This document shows positions 25,050 through 32,849 of a stretch of 64,000 nt of DNA, one piece after another. The notes below the pieces were generated by a model. It was not told where the DNA came from and did not search any database. It was given only the letters and a program-made list of their open reading frames with translations. A program made the position numbers and the translations under genes. Numbering within the stretch: position 1 is the stretch's first letter; each line of letters begins with the position of its first letter. This stretch comes from Pseudobdellovibrionaceae bacterium (GTDB taxonomy: Bacteria; Bdellovibrionota; Bdellovibrionia; Bdellovibrionales; Bdellovibrionaceae). The stretch lies in contig JAHBUW010000001.1 of assembly GCA_019637875.1 (NCBI GenBank), positions 124,001 to 188,000 on the forward strand, given 5' to 3'.

Positions 25050-25559
25050 ATGGAATGCGTCAGCTGTCTGGACCCGAAAGCGAAACTGGAATGCGGCCTT
25101 TGCGGGGCCAGCGTTTGTAAATCCTGCGCGCAGTTCATGGACGACGACGCTTTCGCGTTCCTGAGTCCCAAACCCACGTCCCTGGCTCATGATACCTACT
25201 GCCCGGGTTGTTACGACCGTGAGGTCGCTACCGCACTGGCCGAATACGAGGCGAAGCTGGCCCGGGCCCGGGAACTTCCCCTCTATCTCAAGAAACAAAG
25301 CCGCGAGACCAAATTCGTGGTTCGCAAAGCCGACCCCATCGCGGTGAAGGAATGCCCGGATCACGATGAGACCCTGCTGCGTTTGGCGTTCCAAGCGCTG
25401 GAGATGGGCTATAACGCGCTCGTGGACGTCCAGCTGCACTCCACCAAGATCCGCCCCGGGAACTACCAGACGACGATCTGGGACGGTGTGGGCATTCCCG
25501 TGAATCTTGACCCCGAACGGATGCCGAAAGACCGCGCGTTCTGGGACAACCCGAACTGA
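25050..25559 (+). CDS. Zinc-ribbon protein with YbjQ/UPF0145-like C-terminal part
   Basis: ATG 25050 gives 169 residues with no good ribosome site. The N terminus has four Cys pairs typical of B-box or zinc-ribbon folds: CVSC, CGLCGASVCKSC and CPGC, binding one or two zinc ions. The C-terminal part (IAVKECPDHDETLLRLAFQALEMGYNALVDVQLHS) resembles the helix-strand pattern ALEMGANAVVxVR of UPF0145/YbjQ proteins. The function is unknown. The ORF in the same frame extends upstream to 24963, but that part looks like the antisense of the ABC-F start. Confidence 0.65.
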   Translation: MECVSCLDPKAKLECGLCGASVCKSCAQFMDDDAFAFLSPKPTSLAHDTYCPGCYDREVATALAEYEAKLARARELPLYLKKQSRETKFVVRKADPIAVKECPDHDETLLRLAFQALEMGYNALVDVQLHSTKIRPGNYQTTIWDGVGIPVNLDPERMPKDRAFWDNPN

Positions 25560-25677
25560 CGGGGATTTTCTCATCGATTTCGTCTCGCTTTTGCCGCGTG
25601 GGCCTTGGCCTCGCGAATGCATCTTTTCGTCGGCATGACGGTTCCGCCAAGAACGGTCATCGGAAGGAGCAGGGAAT

Positions 25678-25920
25678 ATGGGTCAAAACCCAAATCACCA
25701 GGACTCCGGTCGTTCGACCGAAAACCGGTCGAGTGCCAGCCGCGAGTTCACTCCCAGGAAAGACGGGCTCGAGAACCCCGCCGATCGGCAGAGTTCATCG
25801 AATCTCGAAACTTTCAAGAGATCGGATCAATCCTCGAGCGTGCGCTCTGAAAAACGGGATGGATCCGAAAAATGGCAACCCAAGAGCGACCGGACGTCTC
25901 TCGACCGAGATGTCGAATAA
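25678..25920 (+). CDS. Small Ser/Asp/Arg-rich hydrophilic protein (80 aa)
   Basis: ATG 25678 is preceded by GGAAGGAGCAGGGAAT, a strong ribosome site. The product is rich in Ser, Asn, Arg, Glu and Asp (MGQNPNHQDSGRSTENRSSA...), with no Cys and one Trp. It has no signal or membrane segment and is probably disordered. It lies between the zinc-ribbon gene and a double hairpin, hence is likely monocistronic. It belongs to the set of small hydrophilic genes spread through the window. Confidence 0.72.
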   Translation: MGQNPNHQDSGRSTENRSSASREFTPRKDGLENPADRQSSSNLETFKRSDQSSSVRSEKRDGSEKWQPKSDRTSLDRDVE

Positions 25921-25927
25921 CGTACGG

Positions 25928-25950
25928 GATCCAGTTTGAAAAACTGGATC
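25928..25950. repeat. Perfect 10-bp hairpin before terminator
   Basis: GATCCAGTTT (25928-25937) pairs with AAACTGGATC (25941-25950) over a three-base loop. It has no T-run and stands 10 bases before the main terminator at 25961. It may stabilise the transcript. Confidence 0.6.
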
Positions 25951-25960
25951 GAACGTTCTT

Positions 25961-25994
25961 AAAGACCAAAGGTTTCGACCTTTGGTCTTTTTTT
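25961..25994. terminator. Bidirectional terminator with TTCG tetraloop
   Basis: AAAGACCAAAGGT (25961-25973) pairs perfectly with ACCTTTGGTCTTT (25978-25990) around TTCG, followed by further T. It separates the small protein gene from the convergent lipoprotein gene at 25993. Confidence 0.95.
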
Positions 25995-26799
25995 ATTGGT
26001 AGCAGCTCATGTTGGGGGTGAGCGTGGTCTGGCCGTCGATCAGCACCGCGGGAGCGGACTCGCCGAAGATGCCTTTGGTGAAGCCGATCGTGCCTTTGAT
26101 GGACGTCGCGCTGGTTTCGAGGGTCAGGCTGAAGCTTTCGCCTTCGGGGAGTCCCACGGCCGCGTCGAGCGTGACGCCGTCCTGATCGTAGTTGCGTTCG
26201 ATTTCCATCTCGACGGACTTGTAGGTGCCGAGGACGTTACCGCCCCGGTACTCGCCGATAAGCACTTTGCTTTTCGCTTTGCCGTTCGCGTCTTGGTAAA
26301 CGCGCACGTCCGTCACGCGACGGGTGCCGTTGTCGTTCACTTCCGTGCGGCAGATGCCGTCGGTGTAGTATTCGAGTTCGGGATCGAGGGTCTGTCCTTC
26401 CTCCAGCGTGACGCTGGTCGGATCCAGACGGAAGAGTTGTCCTTCGTAAAATAGAAACGACGAGTTGTGCGCGAGCTTCGAGGTTTTGTAGATATCGAGT
26501 TTCAAAGGTTTCTCGAGATCCGCGCAGTCTTTGCGCACCAGCTGGATCACTCCCGCGGCGGTTTCTTCGATAAGGGATTCGATTTCATTACCGTCACAAG
26601 CCGCGGGATCGGCGGCCAAACGTTGAAAACGCAAAGTGCCCAAGACCGGCTCGGGAATGATGTTCTGCTGCTGGAGGGCTTCTTCAAGGTTGGCGACTTC
26701 GAAACCTTTGCCACCGCAGTTTTGAAAACCGAGGCTCAAGGTCGCGAGCCCACCCGCAACGGCCAACAGACGTAAAATAGATCGCAATGACGGTTTCAT
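25993..26799 (-). CDS. Lipoprotein of unknown function with FQNC lipobox
   Basis: 268 residues from ATG 26799 (AAGGGGCCACGTT upstream). The upstream extension of the frame has no ribosome site and no signal, so I discarded it. The signal peptide ends in LSLGFQNCGGK, a lipobox form with Asn before Cys that is common in Bdellovibrio lipoproteins. The mature domain has beta-rich segments (VLIGEYRGGNVLGTYKSVEMEI, ESFSLTLETSATSIKG) and ends in MSCYQ; two further Cys may form a disulfide. No named family. Confidence 0.78.
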   Translation of the reverse strand: MKPSLRSILRLLAVAGGLATLSLGFQNCGGKGFEVANLEEALQQQNIIPEPVLGTLRFQRLAADPAACDGNEIESLIEETAAGVIQLVRKDCADLEKPLKLDIYKTSKLAHNSSFLFYEGQLFRLDPTSVTLEEGQTLDPELEYYTDGICRTEVNDNGTRRVTDVRVYQDANGKAKSKVLIGEYRGGNVLGTYKSVEMEIERNYDQDGVTLDAAVGLPEGESFSLTLETSATSIKGTIGFTKGIFGESAPAVLIDGQTTLTPNMSCYQ

Positions 26800-26908
26800 A
26801 ACGTGGCCCCTTACCCCTTTATTTTGTCGGCATCTCCGGCGAATCGTGAAGTCAAAGTGTCGAACTTCTCGATACGTTACGCGTATTTTCACGAAAGCGT
26901 CTCAGGCG

Positions 26909-26959
26909 GGTACCACGTACCGCATGCGGTACCATCTACCGCACGCGGTACGTGGTACC
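26909..26959. repeat. Near-perfect 23-bp inverted repeat (large cruciform-type palindrome)
   Basis: The arms 26909-26931 and 26937-26959 match at 22 of 23 positions around a five-base loop (CCATC). The outer ends are GGTACC on both sides, and inside lie smaller palindromes (ACCGCATGCGGT and GTACG-type units). It lies in the divergent region between the lipoprotein (minus, from 26799) and the glycogen synthase-like gene (plus, from 27079). TTTT follows on the plus strand, so it could act as a terminator, but the length and placement suggest a protein-binding site or a structural element. Confidence 0.88.
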
Positions 26960-27078
26960 TTTTCCGGCAGGGTGGCCAGGGCTTGGGCGGTCTTCAGAGG
27001 GTGGGCCGCGCTAAGTGTTTGGAATGAGGGTGGGTTTTTGGGGGTGGGTGTGGCACGGGGTTCGCTCTTTGTCAGGTT

Positions 27079-28737
27079 ATGATCATCGTGTTTCGTGTTT
27101 TGGGAATTTTGAGTCTTTCGGTGAGTTTGGCCTCTTTCGGGTTTGCGCAGGAGGAGTCGGTGTCGGCCCGTCGCGTGCGTGCGAGTGCGCCGCGCGTGTT
27201 GATGGTGAGTCCCGAACAAACGGGCGTCTTGCAGACCGGTGGACTTTCCCATGCGACGGCGGGACTCACGGAATCGTTGAATCGTGAAGGTGTGCGCACC
27301 GAAGTCTTGATGCCGTTCTTTCTCGAAATGCAGGCGAACAAACCCACCGCGACCGGCGAGACGATTAACGTCGGACTTGATTTCCGCGGCTCGGACTTTC
27401 CGCACAAAACGAGCGTGTTCACCGTTCACCGCGGGGGTTCCGAAACGAATCCCACGACGTTCCTGCGTCACGAAACCGCTCAGCAAAACTACTTCGACAA
27501 TCGCACCAACGGAAACGGCGCGAAGTTCTACGCGCCCGAAGCGCACATCGGCGAGTCGTTCGGTGCGTTCGCTAAAGCGGCGGCCGAGTACATCCTGACC
27601 CGCAATTTCGATGTCGTCATCTTGAACGACTGGACGACCGGCCTGATCGCCGTGCACCTCGAAGAAGCGCGGCGCGCGGGCGTGAAAGTCCCGAAGGTCG
27701 TGTTCGCGATCCACAACATCGCTTACCAAGGTCTTTTCCCGAAGAGCCTGGCGGATTTCCTGGGACTGTCGGAGCGGCACTTCAACGCCGCACGCGGTTA
27801 CGAGTTTTGGGGCCAGATGAACTTCCTGAAGGCGGGGCTGCAATACGCCGACATGATCTATACGGTTTCGAAGCAGTACGCGAAAGAGATCGCGACCGAA
27901 CGTTTCGGCGCGGGCTTGGACGGAGTCATCCGTCAGAAGATGACCGAAGGTCGCGTGACCGGGATCTTGAACGGAATTCTCGATCACGAGTGGGATCCGA
28001 AGCGCACGAAGCGTGGCCTAGTCCACCGCTTTTCGATGAACGACTTCAGTGGCAAAGCCTTGGGTAAAGCGGATATGCAGGCCGAGCTGGGTCTTCCCGT
28101 GCGTGGCCAATCGCCCATCTTCATTCTGACGTCGCGTTTGGCCGAGCAGAAGGGTTTCGAATACTTGGTCGACGCGATTCACAAGACGGCGGCGCAAGCC
28201 GACGCGCAGTGGATCATCATCGGGAACGGTGACGCGAAATATGTCGACTCTTTAAAGTCGCTCGAGGCGCAGTTCCCCGACCGTGTTCGTTACCGTGCGT
28301 TCACCAATCATCTGGAAGCGCAGCTGACCCGCTACGGCGACTTCTTCGTGAACGGTGCGTGGTTCGAGCCTTCGGGTTTGAACCAGTTTTTCGCATTGAA
28401 GAACGGGACCATCCCGGTGGTCAGCGAAGCCGGCGGTTTGGCGGACTCGGTGAAGCCGGGCGTGAACGGCTTGCGCTTCCCGATCATCCCGAAAGCCGAC
28501 GGCACCGGCTACGAAGTCGATGCGACGTCCGAATCCGCGCGTCGCGCGTTCCAAGAGGCGATAGATCTTTATCAAGATGCGGAGCGCTTGGAGCAAATGC
28601 GTCGCGTGGGCATGAGTGAGAACAACTCGTGGACCGGCCGCATTCGCGCCGAGTTTTTCGATTTATTCAAACGGCTTGGCGGTCGTCAGGGGTTCGGCGC
28701 GGCGAAGAAATGCGTCAGCGCACACGGATCGAATTGA
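27079..28737 (+). CDS. Glycogen/starch synthase-like GT5 enzyme with a signal peptide
   Basis: 552 residues. The catalytic body has the ADP-glucose:glucan synthase layout. There is a shifted KTGGL box reading QTGGLSHATAGL (residues 52-63). Then come AAEYILTRNFDVVILNDWTTGLIAV, FAIHNIAYQGLFP, and the C-terminal half with FILTSRLAEQKGFEYLVDAI, NGAWFEPSGLNQFFALKNG and PVVSEAGGLADSVKPG. Preceding it is a hydrophobic N terminus (MIIVFRVLGILSLSVSLASF, then GFAQ) that looks like a Sec signal peptide. This is unusual because ADP-glucose is cytosolic. ATG 27079 has only AGG upstream; an in-frame downstream start would give a cytosolic form. A frame on the opposite strand is a shadow. It ends 23 bases inside the convergent BON gene. 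Confidence 0.85.
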   Translation: MIIVFRVLGILSLSVSLASFGFAQEESVSARRVRASAPRVLMVSPEQTGVLQTGGLSHATAGLTESLNREGVRTEVLMPFFLEMQANKPTATGETINVGLDFRGSDFPHKTSVFTVHRGGSETNPTTFLRHETAQQNYFDNRTNGNGAKFYAPEAHIGESFGAFAKAAAEYILTRNFDVVILNDWTTGLIAVHLEEARRAGVKVPKVVFAIHNIAYQGLFPKSLADFLGLSERHFNAARGYEFWGQMNFLKAGLQYADMIYTVSKQYAKEIATERFGAGLDGVIRQKMTEGRVTGILNGILDHEWDPKRTKRGLVHRFSMNDFSGKALGKADMQAELGLPVRGQSPIFILTSRLAEQKGFEYLVDAIHKTAAQADAQWIIIGNGDAKYVDSLKSLEAQFPDRVRYRAFTNHLEAQLTRYGDFFVNGAWFEPSGLNQFFALKNGTIPVVSEAGGLADSVKPGVNGLRFPIIPKADGTGYEVDATSESARRAFQEAIDLYQDAERLEQMRRVGMSENNSWTGRIRAEFFDLFKRLGGRQGFGAAKKCVSAHGSN

Positions 28738-29254
28738 TCACGCGTAAATTTCCGGCCGCATCCTTCGTGAGGCGTTCAATCGCCTCGCGCTCTTGCGAGT
28801 GATTCACTTCACCGGTCAGCGTGATCGATTCACCAGCCGACGTCATCGAAATCCGATTCACTAATCCCGCGAGATACGGATCCGCCGACATGCCCGCGCG
28901 TAGATTCTGGCGCGTGCGCTCGATTTGCGAAGCGGTATCCATGCTGCCGTCATCCACCCAAACCACCGGGGCATTGGGGACCACCGCGGGAGCGTTGGTC
29001 TCGTTGGTCACGGCGGGAGTCGCCGATGTGGCGGCGGTTCCCGGCGTTGCGGGCGCGGTCACCGTGCTCGCGACGGTTTCACCGTCCGCATTTGTGGTGG
29101 TCGTGGTGACGGTGGTGACCGTCGTCGTGGTCGTACGTCCCGCCGGCGCCGGCGTGGGCGTCGTTGACGGCAGCGCCGTGATTTCCGCGATTTGGGCCAG
29201 GGCGGGAGCCGCGCTCAGCAGCATAGAGAGCGAAAAAGCGGTGATCTTCGACAT
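28715..29254 (-). CDS. BON-domain exported protein
   Basis: 179 residues. The signal peptide (MSKITAFSLSMLLSAAPALA) is followed by a long Thr/Val/Ala/Pro-rich low-complexity linker. A single C-terminal BON domain follows: DPYLAGLVNRISMTSAGESITLTGEVNHSQEREAIERLTKDAAGNLRVINSIRV. BON domains bind phospholipids or act in envelope stress (OsmY type). The linker suggests a periplasmic spacer. Its 3' end overlaps the glycogen synthase-like gene. Confidence 0.9.
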   Translation of the reverse strand: MSKITAFSLSMLLSAAPALAQIAEITALPSTTPTPAPAGRTTTTTVTTVTTTTTNADGETVASTVTAPATPGTAATSATPAVTNETNAPAVVPNAPVVWVDDGSMDTASQIERTRQNLRAGMSADPYLAGLVNRISMTSAGESITLTGEVNHSQEREAIERLTKDAAGNLRVINSIRVR

Positions 29255-29364
29255 CGGTCCTCCTCCGGTTCACGTCCCGCGAAAGTGCAGCAAACGTGCT
29301 GGGGCAGTCCTCCCCAGCGAACGCCGCCGACGGGGCGCTCGCGGGTCATTATGGACCAGAAAAA

Positions 29365-30483
29365 TTACCAAAGATAGCGAATGACGAAAGAGCCGAACAG
29401 ATTGAAGTTTTGTCCGCCGAGGGCGAAGGTCGAAAGCACAGGGCCTTGACTGGACACGGTCTCGGAGTTCGTCGAAGTGTACGAGGTCGGAGCTTGTTCG
29501 ACGCCGTTGACGATCTGGTAACTGCGCGACACGGTCGACGTCCGGGACGTCAATTTGCGATCCATGTCGTAGAGCATGCCGCCCAAAAATCCGACCGAGA
29601 TATTGGGGAACCAACGTAGATAAAGTGACGCGTCGAAGACGGGACCCAGCTTGATTCCGGGGGACGATTTGACGGAGGTCTCACCCAATCCGGCTTCGGT
29701 CACGGAGATGGTGCCGGGTGTTCCGCTGGACTCCACGCTGGTTCGCGAACCGACGCCGTACTTCGCGTCCGAGATGTAGTCGATCCCGCCGAAGCCACCC
29801 CAGCGCACCAAGATGAAATCGTTCTTATAAGCGCGCATCATGTAGGTGGTGCCGAAGCTGAACGTCGCGTTTCGCTTCAGACCCGTGCGGGTCATGGTAT
29901 TCGTTGTCGAGGTCGCGGGCGAGCCCGTCACCGCCGTGTTGTTCGCTTCCGCGAAGGTGTCCGCGAGTTTGTTGAATCCGAAGTGGAATCCCCACGACGA
30001 TTCGGCGTCGGGATTGTTTTCGATGACCAGCGTGTTGCCCGAGCCCAGCAGGCCCGCGGCGAAACCCAGCGAGTGCGAGAAGTCGCGCGACTTCCAGCCT
30101 TGGCGCCAAGGATCAAGCAACATCACGCGCGAAGCGCGCGCGGCGGCCGCCGCAGAGTTCGCCGAGGCTTTGGCGGTTTTTTCGGAGTTCGCCTCTTTCG
30201 CGGTGGAAGGCGAGGCCGCAGGTTTGGCTTCGACTTCGGGCTCCGGTTCAGGAGCGGCCAAGAGAGCGTCGAGCTCACTCGATTCAGCCGAGGTACTTGC
30301 GGCGGAGCTTGTCGCGGTGGCGGTCGCACTGGATGTCGCCGAGGCGGCCGGTGCGGCGGGTGCCGGCGTCGCCTGCGCGGGTGTACGCGGATTCTTCGTG
30401 GCGGCCGGGGCGCGTTTGGTCCCTTGGGCAAATGAGGAAAGCGACAGGCACAGCAGGGTGCCGACAAACATGAGTTTATTCAT
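29365..30483 (-). CDS. Outer-membrane barrel-like protein with Ala/Pro-rich spacer
   Basis: 372 residues. A signal peptide (MNKLMFVGTLLCLSLSSFAQ) precedes an Ala/Pro/Ser/Thr-rich spacer (about residues 20-125). The C-terminal half has barrel-like amphipathic strands (WGFHFGFNKLADTF, FGTTYMMRAYKNDFILVRWGGFGGIDYIS, FNLFGSFVIRYLW) and a final Trp, typical of outer-membrane insertion signals. No named family. The region 29255-29364 before it on the minus strand holds no other gene. Confidence 0.8.
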   Translation of the reverse strand: MNKLMFVGTLLCLSLSSFAQGTKRAPAATKNPRTPAQATPAPAAPAASATSSATATATSSAASTSAESSELDALLAAPEPEPEVEAKPAASPSTAKEANSEKTAKASANSAAAAARASRVMLLDPWRQGWKSRDFSHSLGFAAGLLGSGNTLVIENNPDAESSWGFHFGFNKLADTFAEANNTAVTGSPATSTTNTMTRTGLKRNATFSFGTTYMMRAYKNDFILVRWGGFGGIDYISDAKYGVGSRTSVESSGTPGTISVTEAGLGETSVKSSPGIKLGPVFDASLYLRWFPNISVGFLGGMLYDMDRKLTSRTSTVSRSYQIVNGVEQAPTSYTSTNSETVSSQGPVLSTFALGGQNFNLFGSFVIRYLW

Positions 30484-30541
30484 AGTTTAAAGCTATCGGT
30501 GACCCCGCGACCGGTAAAGTCCAGGCTGGTCCAGGACTCGA

Positions 30542-31048
30542 TCAGGATTGGCTTTGCCGGCTGTCCTCGCGGCGCTTACGACGCTCGCGATCGAAGCTTT
30601 TCGTCGAGACGTAGACGAGTTTCTCGACTTTCGAGACGGCGACTCCATCTTGGTCGAGCCATTCGGCGCCCTTGGTGAACTCATATTTTCCGTGACGGGC
30701 GACCTCATCTTGAATGAGCGCGATCTCGTCGTCGGAGTATTCAAACACGAGCCGCAGACGCCCGCGCCCGGGTTTCAGGAAGCGAATCGATCCCGCCTTG
30801 TCCCAGACGATGTAATCGTTCCCGAGAATCTTGATCAGCATCACCATCAGGAAAGGGTCGGTCGCCGAGAACTGACTGCCGCCGAAAATGGTGCCGACGT
30901 AGTTGTAAGTCCATATGTTCAACTTCAGGCGCAATTCCACACGTCGCCAGTTGGCGGCAATGAAGGTGATCTTGCCGCCCGTGCCCAAGAACATGGGGTA
31001 CCAGTTCATTAAAATACGAAAAATTTTGGTGCGTATGCTTTCTTTCAT
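30542..31048 (-). CDS. DUF4442 hotdog-fold thioesterase-like protein
   Basis: 168 residues from ATG 31048, which has GGGGGAGTTCC directly upstream; the longer frame to 31084 lacks this. The family signature NYVGTIFGGSQFSATDPF of DUF4442 (a hotdog thioesterase-like group) is present, then a second half with FEYSDDEIALIQDEVARHG. The C terminus is strongly basic (KSFDRERRKRREDSRQ). A second hotdog protein of similar type lies at 54891-55349. Substrate is unknown. Confidence 0.88.
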   Translation of the reverse strand: MKESIRTKIFRILMNWYPMFLGTGGKITFIAANWRRVELRLKLNIWTYNYVGTIFGGSQFSATDPFLMVMLIKILGNDYIVWDKAGSIRFLKPGRGRLRLVFEYSDDEIALIQDEVARHGKYEFTKGAEWLDQDGVAVSKVEKLVYVSTKSFDRERRKRREDSRQSQS

Positions 31049-31119
31049 GGAACTCCCCCATTGATTTTGATAGAGATGACGCACACCTGTCCACCTTGTT
31101 GACGACGGAGCGAAGAGCC

Positions 31120-31782
31120 ATGAGCCGTATGCACATTCTCAAATTGCTGGCCGGATTTCGCCGATTCCAACTCAAGAACTTCGTCGGCGAAGACTCTCGA
31201 TACGCCCGTTTGGCCCGCGGACAGGTCCCCAAAACTCTGATCATCGGTTGCAGCGACTCACGCGTCGACCCCGCGCTGATGACATCGGCCTCTCCGGGCG
31301 AGCTGTTCGTCGTCCGCAACGTCGCCAACATGGTCCCGCCCCTTGAAAGTTCGAAGAACGGTTTCCACGGGGTCAGTGCGGCGATCGAGTTCGCGGTTCT
31401 GCACCTCAAAGTCGAAAATATCCTGATCATCGGCCACCGTCAGTGCGGCGGGATCGCGGCGCTGATGTCGTCGGACCGCCCGAAAGAGGGTTTCATCCGT
31501 CAGTGGGTTTCCATCGCCGAGGACGCGAAAAAGCGGGTCCTGACTAAATACCCTGAGGCCGACATGGACACCCTTTGTCGTCACTGCGAAAAAGAGGCGA
31601 TCGTGGACTCGATTCGTAATCTGCGCACCTTCCCCTTCGTCGCCGAAGCCGAGAAAGAGCGCGGTCTGCTGATCCTGGGGATCTATTTCGATCTCGAGGT
31701 CGGCGAACTTCTGGAGTACGACGAGAAACGCAACGAATTTGCCCACGTCAGCATCGCGGGGGTCGATTGGCCTCGGCCCTAA
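31120..31782 (+). CDS. Beta-class carbonic anhydrase
   Basis: 220 residues from ATG 31120; an upstream TTG exists but GGAG is better placed for this ATG. Zinc ligands are Cys44 (IIGCSDSRVDP), His106 and Cys109 (GHRQCGG), with the catalytic Asp46/Arg48 pair. It interconverts CO2 and bicarbonate in the cytosol. Its end overlaps the AlkC-like gene by 16 bases, so the two are probably co-transcribed. Confidence 0.96.
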   Translation: MSRMHILKLLAGFRRFQLKNFVGEDSRYARLARGQVPKTLIIGCSDSRVDPALMTSASPGELFVVRNVANMVPPLESSKNGFHGVSAAIEFAVLHLKVENILIIGHRQCGGIAALMSSDRPKEGFIRQWVSIAEDAKKRVLTKYPEADMDTLCRHCEKEAIVDSIRNLRTFPFVAEAEKERGLLILGIYFDLEVGELLEYDEKRNEFAHVSIAGVDWPRP

Positions 31783-32849
31783 AGAACCTTGTGGGTCGCG
31801 ACTTCATTCGCGACGTGGCCCGCGCACTGGAAACACAAGATCGAAAATTCGATGCGCGCGCGTTCATACGTGATTGCGACGGCGGCGACTGGGATCGCCT
31901 GGAGCTGAAGGCCCGCACGCGGCGGGTGGCGACTCAATTGGGTCATCACGTCCCCGGGGCGTTTCCCGCACAGCTCGGGAAAATTCTGAAAGTCGCCGGA
32001 AACTTCTCGGGCCTGGCGGCGTTGACCTTTCCGGAATATGTCGAGCAGTTCGGCCTGAAATTCCCGGAGCTCTCGTTGCCCGCGCTCAAAGAGCTGACCG
32101 TGTACTCGACGAGCGAGTTCGGTATTCGCCCCTTCCTGCGCGAGGACCTTTCGGGCACGCTCAAAGTCATGAAGACGTGGGCGCGCGATCCGGACGAACG
32201 CGTGCGGCGTCTGGCGAGCGAGGGGTGCCGCCCGCGTCTGCCGTGGTCGTTTCCTTTGAAAGATCTCATGCGCGATCCCGCTCCGGTGCTCCCGATTCTG
32301 GAAAGACTTAAGGATGACGAATCACTTTTCGTTCGTAAAAGCGTCGCGAATCATCTGAATGACATCTCGAAAGATCATCCCGAGCTCGTCCTGCGGTTGG
32401 CGAAAGAGTGGATCGGGCAAAGCGCGCGGACGGATTGGATTTTAAAACACGCGCTGCGGACACTTCTAAAAAAGGGCGATCAGCGCGCGCTGAAACTTTT
32501 CGGCGTCGCGGTTGCGAAGAACGTCGAAGTGCGTGATCTGAAGTTCACGGCGAAAGCCTTTCGCATCGGCGGGCGGGTCGAATTTAGCTTCGCGCTCGTG
32601 AATGAAGCTCGGTCCGAGCAGAACCTGCGCTTGGAATACGCGATTCACTACGTGAAAAAAACGAAGGGCCCCTCAAAAAAGGTCTTCAAGATCTCGGAAA
32701 GACCCTTTGCTCCCGGCCCTCACGCGTTGAAGCGGTCGCACTCGCTTCGTCAGATGACGACGCGTGAACATCTGCCGGGCCGCCACGAGCTGGAGGTCAT
32801 CGTGAACGGCGTGACCCTCGCGCGCGGCAGCTTTCAAATCAAAAATTAA
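31767..32849 (+). CDS. AlkC-like DNA alkylation repair protein (HEAT repeats plus Ig-like domain)
   Basis: 360 residues from a TTG start, with GGGGGTCGA upstream. The first two-thirds are helical repeats of the DNA alkylation repair (HLR/HEAT) superfamily: DWDRLELKARTRRVATQLG, PEYVEQFGLKFPELSLPALKELT, RRLASEGCRPRLPW and SLFVRKSVANHLNDISKDHPELV. The C-terminal third is beta-rich (RVEFSFALVNEARSEQNLRLEYAIHYVKK), like the Ig-like domain that distinguishes AlkC. AlkC removes N-alkylated adenines. A YcaQ-like glycosylase lies elsewhere in the window. It shares TTAA with the convergent DUF692 gene. Confidence 0.88.
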   Translation: MASALKNLVGRDFIRDVARALETQDRKFDARAFIRDCDGGDWDRLELKARTRRVATQLGHHVPGAFPAQLGKILKVAGNFSGLAALTFPEYVEQFGLKFPELSLPALKELTVYSTSEFGIRPFLREDLSGTLKVMKTWARDPDERVRRLASEGCRPRLPWSFPLKDLMRDPAPVLPILERLKDDESLFVRKSVANHLNDISKDHPELVLRLAKEWIGQSARTDWILKHALRTLLKKGDQRALKLFGVAVAKNVEVRDLKFTAKAFRIGGRVEFSFALVNEARSEQNLRLEYAIHYVKKTKGPSKKVFKISERPFAPGPHALKRSHSLRQMTTREHLPGRHELEVIVNGVTLARGSFQIKN

